Positions 1-5,109 of a stretch of DNA of 5,109 nt are shown piece after piece. The position numbers and the translations under genes are program-made. The DNA comes from Pedosphaera sp. (GTDB taxonomy: Bacteria > Verrucomicrobiota > Verrucomicrobiia > Limisphaerales > SIAT01). Within the stretch, counting starts at the first letter, position 1, and each line of letters starts with the position of its first letter. Where the stretch lies: NCBI GenBank assembly GCA_009691645.1, contig SIAT01000136.1, positions 1 to 5,109 on the forward strand, read 5' to 3'. The notes beneath the pieces are model-generated. The model made no database searches and was not told the DNA's origin. It worked only from the letters and a program-made list of their open reading frames with translations.

Positions 1-933
<933 letters not shown>

Positions 934-954
934 GAAACGCCGCGATGGTTCGGG

Positions 955-1479
955 TCAGTTTCCTGGCTTTTTCGGATCGAGGAAAACGAGCTTCACTCCG
1001 CCCGGTTTGGGCTGTGGATTGAGGCTGTCCACAAGATTGCCACTCGTTTTGACGCCCACTGCAACGGGAGCGGGCGCAACCGCGGCCGGCGCGCTTTGCG
1101 TGGTGTTGGCGGGATCGAGCGCGGAACGGAGAGCGCCCTCCACGAGCTGTGCGCAATGGATCTTCATCGGCGGCAGCGGACCCAGTTCGCCGGCGAGCTC
1201 CTCGGTCTTGAGCGCGAGGGCCTCCTCGGCTGTCTTGCCGCGGATCAGTTCGGTGGCGAGGCTGGCCACGGCGATGGCCGTCTCGCAGCCGAAGGATTGG
1301 AACGTGGCGCGGTCGATCACCTTGCGGCCGTTCTGCTCCTTGAACTTCACCCACATCCGCAGCATCTCGCCGCAGTCGGAATTGCCGACGGTGCCGATGG
1401 AATCGGCGTCGGCCATCTCGCCGAGGTTCTTCGGATCGCGCAGTGCCTCGGTGATTTTCTTCTGCAAATCAGCGTCCAT
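955..1479 (-). CDS. IscU/NifU N-terminal-type Fe-S cluster assembly scaffold
   Basis: A 174-residue scaffold on which Fe-S clusters are built in the cytoplasm before transfer to apoproteins. The three ligand cysteines are present: C36 in GNSDCGEML, C65 in SFGCETAIA and C109 in LPPMKIHCAQL. His108 precedes the third Cys. C65-C109 spacing (43 residues after C65) is close to E. coli IscU, without the insertion of zinc-type SufU, so IscU/NifU type fits better. LPPMK at 102-106 resembles the LPPVK motif of IscU that HscA recognises. The Asp usually two residues after the first Cys is Glu38. After about residue 122 there is an Ala/Pro-rich tail to 174 that IscU lacks; no C-terminal NifU Cys-x-x-Cys domain is present. 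I chose ATG at 1479 because AAGG lies 8 nt upstream; an in-frame TTG at 1494 overlaps that site. It follows the rhodanese-fold gene by 30 nt, probably as one operon. Symbols iscU, nifU or sufU are all used for such genes, so none is given. Confidence 0.93.
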   Translation of the reverse strand: MDADLQKKITEALRDPKNLGEMADADSIGTVGNSDCGEMLRMWVKFKEQNGRKVIDRATFQSFGCETAIAVASLATELIRGKTAEEALALKTEELAGELGPLPPMKIHCAQLVEGALRSALDPANTTQSAPAAVAPAPVAVGVKTSGNLVDSLNPQPKPGGVKLVFLDPKKPGN

Positions 1480-1487
1480 AAAAGCTG

Positions 1488-1491
1488 CCTT
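1488..1491 (-). promoter_or_regulatory. Ribosome binding site of the Fe-S scaffold gene
   Basis: AAGG on the minus strand lies 8 nt before ATG at 1479. It decides the start: the alternative in-frame TTG at 1494 overlaps this AAGG and has no comparable site upstream. Confidence 0.6.
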
Positions 1492-1509
1492 CAATCGCGC
1501 GCGCGTCGG

Positions 1510-2052
1510 TCACTCCAAACGGTAGCGCGGGATTTTATCATCCACCTCCTGCGACCAAGCATCCATCCCGCCGCGCAGGGCGCGGACATGCGTCAAACCG
1601 TGGCCGAGGAAATAAGCGGCGGCGTCGAGCGACTTCTTCCCTTGATGATCCAAGAGGACGAACAGCTCGTCCTTCGGCCAACGACCCATGGCTTCGTGCA
1701 TCAGCTCCTGCGTGAAGAAAACCGCACCCTCGATGCGCGCGGCCTCGTGTTCCTCACGCGAGCGGATGTCGAGCAGCTTCACCGCGGGCTGATGCTGGCG
1801 CAACGCGGCAAGCTCCTTCGGCTCGATGAGAATCTGCTTGTCCTGCTCGTGGCTGGATTGGATGTGCGCCAGCACTTCGGAGACGACGAGGTGATTGTTG
1901 CGTTCGCAGACCTGCTCAAGCGTCTCCTCCTGCTGGAAGCCGCAACTCGAACAGCCGCCGACATGATATTTGCGGAAGAGCGCGCGTTGCGCGCCGGGAT
2001 AGGCGGCCAGCACGTCGCGCATCGGGCTCCCGGATGAAATGGTTTCGCTCAA
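1510..2052 (-). CDS. DUF1858-like CxxC domain plus rhodanese-fold protein lacking the catalytic Cys
   Basis: About 180 residues, two domains. Residues 1-55 resemble DUF1858/ScdA-N-like redox domains: ILSETI, then VLAAYPGAQRALF, then GGCSSCGF with the pair C34 and C37. Residues 75-180 have a rhodanese fold: LLDIRSREEHEAARIEGA at about 93-110, and a C-terminal LRGGMDAW at 159-166. The active-site loop reads VLLDHQGKKSLDAA, so Asp135 (codon at 1648-1650) stands where rhodaneses have the persulfide-carrying Cys; thiosulfate sulfurtransferase activity is therefore not expected. It lies 30 nt upstream of the Fe-S scaffold gene, which suggests a sulfur-handling, redox or partner-binding role there (inference). 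The start is uncertain. TTG at 2052 has AAGG 7 nt upstream and begins exactly at the domain; GTG at 2058, GTG at 2094 (adds 14 residues encoded by repeat-like DNA) and ATG at 2022 (cuts into the domain) are alternatives. Domain assignment is good; function is open. Confidence 0.85.
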   Translation of the reverse strand: MSETISSGSPMRDVLAAYPGAQRALFRKYHVGGCSSCGFQQEETLEQVCERNNHLVVSEVLAHIQSSHEQDKQILIEPKELAALRQHQPAVKLLDIRSREEHEAARIEGAVFFTQELMHEAMGRWPKDELFVLLDHQGKKSLDAAAYFLGHGLTHVRALRGGMDAWSQEVDDKIPRYRLE

Positions 2053-2059
2053 AATCACG

Positions 2060-2063
2060 CCTT
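2060..2063 (-). promoter_or_regulatory. Possible ribosome binding site for the TTG start of the rhodanese-fold gene
   Basis: AAGG on the minus strand lies 7 nt before TTG at 2052. It is the best-spaced SD-like site among the candidate starts. GTG at 2094 has only GAG 6 nt upstream, and ATG at 2022 has GGGAG 4 nt upstream. Confidence 0.4.
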
Positions 2064-2067
2064 GATG

Positions 2068-2096
2068 TAACCATGGATGGACGCCGATAGACACGG
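2068..2096. repeat. Degenerate short-period intergenic repeat fragment
   Basis: The plus strand from TAACCATGGATG through GACGCCGATAGACACGG has GAT at 2076-2078 and at 2086-2088, followed by ACACGG. Its words (ACC..GAT, GACGCCGATAGACA, ACACGG) resemble the ACCACAGAT/ACACGGAT words in the palindromic element at 4364-4494. I recall sequences of this style as recurring in intergenic DNA of Verrucomicrobiota; that is memory, not a search. If it is a repeat, it argues against the GTG at 2094 as the start of the rhodanese-fold gene. Confidence 0.4.
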
Positions 2097-2193
2097 TTTT
2101 CTCAACTCAACCGGAACGGATTCTCTCCCCTCGTGAACCAAAACCACCAAGCCCACGACCCGCACAAGCCAGCCCGAGCCTTCAGCACTCGAT

Positions 2194-2214
2194 CTCTCCT
2201 CGAGGGACGGAGAG
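2194..2214. repeat. Small inverted repeat upstream of trmO
   Basis: CTCTCC at 2194-2199 and GGAGAG at 2209-2214 are perfect inverted arms around a 9-nt loop. Overlapping them is an 8-bp palindrome, CCTCGAGG, at 2198-2205. A related CTCTCCCCTCG occurs at 2123-2133. The hairpin would lie 20 to 30 nt before the candidate trmO starts. It could be a weak RNA hairpin, an operator, or a relic of an intergenic palindromic repeat; there is no T-tract to suggest a terminator. Confidence 0.4.
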
Positions 2215-2242
2215 GTCAAAGCTTGCGTGAGCGGTGGCTTGG

Positions 2243-3088
2243 ATGGATTGTCGCGCGGTCATTGACTGGCTTGGAAGAAATCGTCGCTTGCAACCATCGC
2301 TCACACTCCATCCCATTGGCTTCATCACCACGCACAAGCAGGTGAAGTTTCAGGCGCTGCACCAGCCCGCCGAGGAGCAGTCGGAGCAAAACGTCTTGGA
2401 GCTGTTGCCGGAGCCGGGCTACCAGCAGGCATTGCAGGATCTCGCTGGATTTTCGCGCGTCTGGCTCCTTTGGTGGTTTCATCGCAACGAGTCGTGGCGC
2501 CCACTCGTGTTGCCGCCTCGCGGGCCGGCGCAGCGCCGCGGCCTCTTCGCCACACGCTCGCCCCATCGCCCCAATCCGCTCGGCCTCACGCCGGTGCAAT
2601 TGCTCGGAATCGAAGGCCGCCGGCTCCTGCTCGGCCCGTGTGATCTGGTGGATGGCACGCCCATCTTCGACATCAAACCCTACATCGCCGCCTACGATGC
2701 CTTTCCCGAGGCGGATAACGGCTGGATGGAGGAGGTCGAATCCGCACTGAGAGGGCCGCCGAAGTTCGCGGTGCGGTTCGCGGCGTTGGCCGTGACACAG
2801 GCGGAGTGGTTGTTTGAAAACTGGAAAATTGATTTCCGCCCGCGCCTGATTGAACTGCTCGCCATTGACCCATCGCCCCATCGCACCCGCCGCATCCGGC
2901 GCCGCGGCGCCGCGCTGTTTACCATCGGCTGCGGCGGATGGCGCGCGGTCTTTTCGGTCGCGGAAGAAGTGGTGACCGTGCTGGTGCTGGAACCGGGCTA
3001 CCCGCTGCGATTCTTGAACAACCCCGATTACGAAGCCCTGCCCGATCGCGAGGCGCAACTCGCCTGCTGGGGCCGCTGGCCGGAGTAA
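2243..3088 (+). CDS. trmO: TrmO-like tRNA (t6A37-N6)-methyltransferase, TsaA/YaeB family
   Basis: Predicted to use S-adenosylmethionine to methylate the N6 of t6A at position 37 in certain tRNAs, as E. coli TrmO does, acting in the cytoplasm. About 281 residues; E. coli TrmO is about 235. The N-terminal beta-barrel begins at LTLHPIGFI (21-29). The family signature GLFATRSPHRPNPLGL spans 100-115, and DLVDGTPIFDIKPY spans 134-147; these loops form the SAM site in the family. The C-terminal part has DPSPHRTRRI at 209-218, followed by GGWRAVF and a final strand region. I used ATG at 2243, with GGTGG 5 nt upstream. GTG at 2234 would add 3 residues. TTG at 2288, with GGAAG 10 nt upstream, would remove 15 and put the start close to the domain edge as in E. 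coli, so it remains possible. The gene lies divergent from the rhodanese-fold gene and convergent with sufS (28-bp gap). Family assignment is firm; exact tRNA substrate is inferred. Confidence 0.88.
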   Translation: MDCRAVIDWLGRNRRLQPSLTLHPIGFITTHKQVKFQALHQPAEEQSEQNVLELLPEPGYQQALQDLAGFSRVWLLWWFHRNESWRPLVLPPRGPAQRRGLFATRSPHRPNPLGLTPVQLLGIEGRRLLLGPCDLVDGTPIFDIKPYIAAYDAFPEADNGWMEEVESALRGPPKFAVRFAALAVTQAEWLFENWKIDFRPRLIELLAIDPSPHRTRRIRRRGAALFTIGCGGWRAVFSVAEEVVTVLVLEPGYPLRFLNNPDYEALPDREAQLACWGRWPE

Positions 3089-3116
3089 CTGCACTGATTG
3101 GAAGTGCGCCCGCCGT

Positions 3117-4352
3117 TCAAGCTCCGAAGAACTTCTGAATTTCCTGCAACACCTCGATGAACCGGTCCACTTCGGATTTCGTGTTGTAAAAGTAGAAGCT
3201 GGCGCGCGCGGTGGATTCGACGCCGAGCTTCTTCATGAGCGGCTGATTGCAATGGTGGCCGCCCCGCAACGCCACGCCGTACTGATCGGCCACGGTCACG
3301 AGATCGTGCGCGTGCACGTCCTTCAGCAGGAAACTCACGAGACCGGCGCGGCCGGTCTTCGGCCCGAAGATCCGGATGTTCCTGAACTCCACTAACCGCT
3401 CGTACGCGTACTGCGCGAGGGCCTGGTCGTGCGCGAAGATCTTGTCGCGGCCGGCGGCGTCGAGATAATCCATCGCGGCGTGCAGGCCGATGGCGCCGGA
3501 GATGTTCGGCGTGCCGGCCTCGAACCGGTGCGCGGCCTGCTTGTAAGTGGTCTTGTGGAAATCCACCGTCACGATCATCTCGCCGCCGCCCTGATAAGGC
3601 GGCATGTCGGCAAGGCGCTCGGCGCGGGCATACAACACGCCGATGCCGGTGGGCCCGCAAATCTTGTGGCCGGAGAACGCGAGGAAATCGCATCCGATTG
3701 CCTGCACATCCACCGGCAGATGGCCGACGCTTTGCGCGGCGTCCACGAGCGACACGATGCCGAGCGTGCGGGCCTTCGCGCAGAGTTCGGCCACGGGGTT
3801 CACCGTGCCGAGCGTGTTCGAGATGTGCGTCAGCGCGAGCAGCTTCACCTCGTGCGTGAGGAGCGAATCGAGTTTCGCCAGATCGAGCAACCCCTCGTCG
3901 CCGGTGATGGGGACGTAGCGGAGCTTCGCACCGCTGCGCTCGGCGAGGAGCTGCCACGGCACGATGTTGCTGTGATGCTCCATCTCCGTGAGCAGGATGA
4001 CGTCGCCGGCCTTGAGAAACTTCCCGCCCCACGCATTCGCCACGAGGTTGATCCCCTCGGTGGTGCCGCGGGTGAAGATGATTTCCTCGCTGCTGCGGGC
4101 GTTGATGAATTTCGCGGCGCATTCACGGGCGGCTTCGAAGGCATTGGTGGCGCGGTTGCTCAGTTCGTGGATGCCGCGGTGAACGTTCGCATTGTCGCGC
4201 TCGTAGTAATGGCGGAGCGTGCCGAGCACGGCGCGCGGCTTCTGCGACGTGGCGGCGTTGTCGAGATAAACGAGCGGATGCCCGTGGACTTGTTGGTCGA
4301 GAATCGGGAAATCAGCGCGGAGGGCGGCCCAGTCTGGAGTCGATGAAGGCAT
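3117..4352 (-). CDS. sufS: SufS group II cysteine desulfurase
   Basis: A PLP-dependent class V aminotransferase-fold enzyme that converts L-cysteine to L-alanine and leaves a persulfide on its active-site Cys, supplying sulfur for Fe-S assembly in the cytoplasm. The protein is 411 residues, the usual SufS length. Visible residues: YLDNAATSQKP at 29-39, EMEHHSN at 123-129 (PLP-stacking His), N179 in HISNT, D204 and Q207 in VDAAQSVGH, the PLP lysine K230 in SGHKICGPTG, catalytic C368 in RGGHHCNQPLM, and R383 in TARASFYFYNT for the substrate carboxylate. The short catalytic loop and the GHHC context mark SufS rather than IscS/NifS. ATG at 4352 is preferred; an in-frame TTG at 4361 is the only close upstream alternative. 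No clear Shine-Dalgarno precedes either. Such enzymes need a sulfur acceptor (SufE or a SufU/IscU-type protein); no SufE gene is visible here. It is transcribed after sufT across a palindromic spacer. Confidence 0.97.
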   Translation of the reverse strand: MPSSTPDWAALRADFPILDQQVHGHPLVYLDNAATSQKPRAVLGTLRHYYERDNANVHRGIHELSNRATNAFEAARECAAKFINARSSEEIIFTRGTTEGINLVANAWGGKFLKAGDVILLTEMEHHSNIVPWQLLAERSGAKLRYVPITGDEGLLDLAKLDSLLTHEVKLLALTHISNTLGTVNPVAELCAKARTLGIVSLVDAAQSVGHLPVDVQAIGCDFLAFSGHKICGPTGIGVLYARAERLADMPPYQGGGEMIVTVDFHKTTYKQAAHRFEAGTPNISGAIGLHAAMDYLDAAGRDKIFAHDQALAQYAYERLVEFRNIRIFGPKTGRAGLVSFLLKDVHAHDLVTVADQYGVALRGGHHCNQPLMKKLGVESTARASFYFYNTKSEVDRFIEVLQEIQKFFGA

Positions 4353-4363
4353 GGCAATCAAGG

Positions 4364-4494
4364 TTTAGCCACAGATGGGGCTTTATCGAGAGGGCAGGAC
4401 AGCAGGAGTGGAATGGAGGCGGCTTCGGATCTGCCGCTTCCTCCCGCCCTGCTTTCCTTATCTGTGGTCAATCCGTGTTTCATCTGTGGCTAAA
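4364..4494. repeat. 131-bp palindromic intergenic element between sufT and sufS
   Basis: TTTAGCCACAGATG at 4364-4377 and its perfect reverse complement at 4481-4494 form 14-bp terminal arms. Inside, GGAGGCGGC at 4415-4423 pairs with GCCGCTTCC at 4433-4441 (9 bp, one G-T) around a 9-nt loop, and AGCAGG at 4401-4406 pairs with CCTGCT at 4448-4453. Read on the minus strand, the right arm continues as three AC(A/G)GAT words exactly 11 nt apart (starting at 4487, 4476 and 4465). The element fills nearly all of the 150-bp gap, starting 8 nt after the sufT stop and ending 11 nt before the sufS ATG. No coding frame or transposase is present. It looks like a dispersed non-autonomous palindromic repeat (REP/MITE-like) that could form a long hairpin in a sufT-sufS transcript. 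The inverted repeat is certain; that it is dispersed is inferred. Confidence 0.85.
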
Positions 4495-4502
4495 GAATCG
4501 GC

Positions 4503-5054
4503 TCACATCAATCCCAGTTGAAGCTTTGCAGCCTCGCTCATCATGTCCCGGTTCCACTGCGGTTCCCAGACGAGATCGACATTGGCTTCATCAATGCCCT
4601 CGATGCAGAGGAGCTTGTTCTGAACGTCCTGCTGAATCGTCGGGCCCATGCCGCAACCGGGCGCGGTGAGGGTCATCTTCACATTGGCTCGATAACTATC
4701 CTGACCGAGCGAGTCGAACTCGCAGGCGTAAACGAGGCCGAGATCCACGACGTTCACCGGGATTTCCGGATCGTAGCATGTCTTCATCTGGGCCCACGCC
4801 TGCTTCTCCAATTCCTCGCGCGTGGAAGCCTTGCCGGCCTTCTCGGCAGGCGTTGGTTCACGCTGCAAACCGAGCGCATCGGCATTGCGGCCCTCGATGC
4901 GGAACATGTTGCCGTTGACGATGACAGTGTAACTGCCGCCGAGCGATTGGGTGATGTGGGCGGTCTCGCCGGCGAGCAGCGTGACAGGCGTGCCCACCGG
5001 CACGACCGCTGCCTCGACGTCGCGTGTTAATGTGACTGTCTCGTGGTTATTCAT
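4503..5054 (-). CDS. sufT: SufT-type Fe-S assembly protein (MIP18/DUF59 family)
   Basis: An accessory factor in maturation of Fe-S proteins, cytoplasmic, without known catalytic chemistry. The 183-residue length fits SufT. Residues 5-62 form the N-terminal SufT region, with GTPVTLLAGE, ITQSLGGSYTV and GNMFRIEGRNADALG. After a charged linker (66-85) comes the MIP18/DUF59 domain: YDPEIPVNVVDLGLVY at 94-109, TLTAPGCGMGP at 128-138 with the conserved C134, and a C-terminal VWEPQWNRDMMSEAAKLQLGL at 162-182. C93, C111 and C150 are further cysteines. The stretch usually seen as a Pro-Pro-Trp motif reads PQW here. Start is ATG at 5054; no Shine-Dalgarno is apparent, but no closer start fits the domain. 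It precedes sufS in the same direction, and a possible stop codon of another gene lies 25 nt upstream, so it may belong to a larger suf operon beginning outside the window. Confidence 0.95.
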   Translation of the reverse strand: MNNHETVTLTRDVEAAVVPVGTPVTLLAGETAHITQSLGGSYTVIVNGNMFRIEGRNADALGLQREPTPAEKAGKASTREELEKQAWAQMKTCYDPEIPVNVVDLGLVYACEFDSLGQDSYRANVKMTLTAPGCGMGPTIQQDVQNKLLCIEGIDEANVDLVWEPQWNRDMMSEAAKLQLGLM

Positions 5055-5079
5055 CGCAAATCAATGTCGTCATCACAAC

Positions 5080-5109
5080 TCACTCAGTCGAGACCGGCGC
5101 AACGTCGCC
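5080..5109 (-). CDS. Possible C-terminal end of an upstream minus-strand gene
   Basis: Read on the minus strand from the window edge, one frame gives GDVAPVSTE followed by TGA at 5082-5080, with mostly G or C at third codon positions, as in the neighbouring genes. The stop would lie 25 nt before the sufT start, a typical operon gap. In many bacteria sufT sits with sufB, sufC and sufD or a Rieske-type ferredoxin, so such a gene is expected here, but nine codons are too few to identify it. The other two frames also end within this stretch, so this could equally be leader sequence of sufT. Confidence 0.3.
   Translation of the reverse strand, partial: GDVAPVSTE

Larger units (their letters stand above)
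2053..2242. other. Divergent intergenic region between the rhodanese-fold gene and trmO
   Basis: About 190 bp separate two genes read in opposite directions, so promoters for both should lie here. I found no convincing -35/-10 pair on either strand. The best minus-strand match is TTGAGT at 2110-2105 with a poor TATCGG at 2089-2084 and a 15-nt spacer. The region holds the repeat-like stretch at 2068-2096 and an inverted repeat at 2194-2214. A short open frame starting with GTG at 2133 is not supported as a gene. Confidence 0.5.

Noticed and set aside
955..1479. Assignment of the scaffold as zinc-type SufU
   Set aside because: The spacing between second and third Cys matches IscU, His precedes the third Cys, and an LPPVK-like motif is present; SufU has an insertion there and lacks these.
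1096..2037. 313-codon plus-strand open frame antisense to the scaffold and rhodanese-fold genes
   Set aside because: Both minus-strand genes show clear family motifs; the long antisense frame is a product of high G+C codon use and crosses the boundary of the two genes.
2084..2110. Sigma70-like promoter (TTGAGT and TATCGG) for the rhodanese-fold gene
   Set aside because: The spacer is 15 nt and the -10 box is poor; it also falls within repeat-like DNA.
2133..2345. Plus-strand 70-codon open frame beginning with GTG at 2133
   Set aside because: It overlaps the start of trmO in another frame, starts in low-information intergenic DNA, and resembles no family. GGAGAGG at 2209-2215 is SD-like for an internal TTG at 2223, but the product would be an unrecognisable 40-residue peptide.
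2216..3094. 292-codon minus-strand open frame antisense to trmO
   Set aside because: The plus strand carries the full TrmO signature; the antisense translation is low-complexity and unrelated to known families.
3091..3107. GCACT/AGTGC hairpin in the convergent gap between trmO and sufS, as a bidirectional terminator
   Set aside because: Only a 5-bp stem with a 7-nt loop and no T-tract on either strand; too weak to call.
3028..4122. 364-codon minus-strand open frame overlapping sufS in another frame
   Set aside because: Very Arg-rich translation typical of a shifted frame in G+C-rich DNA; the sufS frame has every catalytic residue.
4460..4494. Periodic short repeats as a CRISPR fragment
   Set aside because: Units are 11 nt with no spacers of 26-40 nt and no cas genes; the layout is a degenerate micro-repeat within a palindrome.

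Overview
The window is about 60% G+C and densely coded. It reads as a chromosomal segment from a Verrucomicrobiota or related PVC-group bacterium. That placement is an inference from two things: a DUF1501 protein, a family greatly expanded in Planctomycetes and Verrucomicrobia, and intergenic repeats built on a degenerate CCACAGAT/ACACGGAT word, which I remember as common in those genomes. No marker gene here fixes the taxon.

Layout from left to right: (1) the C-terminal 310 residues of a DUF1501 protein, plus strand, cut by the left edge; (2) a convergent minus-strand pair, transcribed right to left, of a CxxC/rhodanese-fold protein followed by an IscU/NifU-type Fe-S scaffold; (3) a divergent intergenic region with repeat-like sequence; (4) a plus-strand TrmO-like tRNA methyltransferase; (5) a second minus-strand group of sufT followed by sufS, separated by a 131-bp palindromic intergenic element; (6) at the right edge, possibly the last nine codons of one more minus-strand gene upstream of sufT.

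Four of the six clear genes fit Fe-S cluster biogenesis. SufS releases sulfur from cysteine. The scaffold has the three cluster-ligand cysteines and an LPPMK motif close to the HscA-binding LPPVK of IscU. SufT is a MIP18/DUF59 maturation factor. The rhodanese-fold protein has a CSSC motif in its N-terminal domain but Asp where the rhodanese catalytic Cys should be. TrmO sits between the two Fe-S groups in the opposite orientation and probably acts separately, on tRNA. DUF1501 looks unrelated to Fe-S work.

The least ordinary features are the palindromic element ending 11 nt before the sufS start codon, its 11-nt-periodic sub-repeats, and the Cys-less rhodanese domain next to the scaffold gene. 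I see no sign of a wholly new multi-gene system; this is mostly a recognisable Fe-S assembly neighbourhood with some unusual details.
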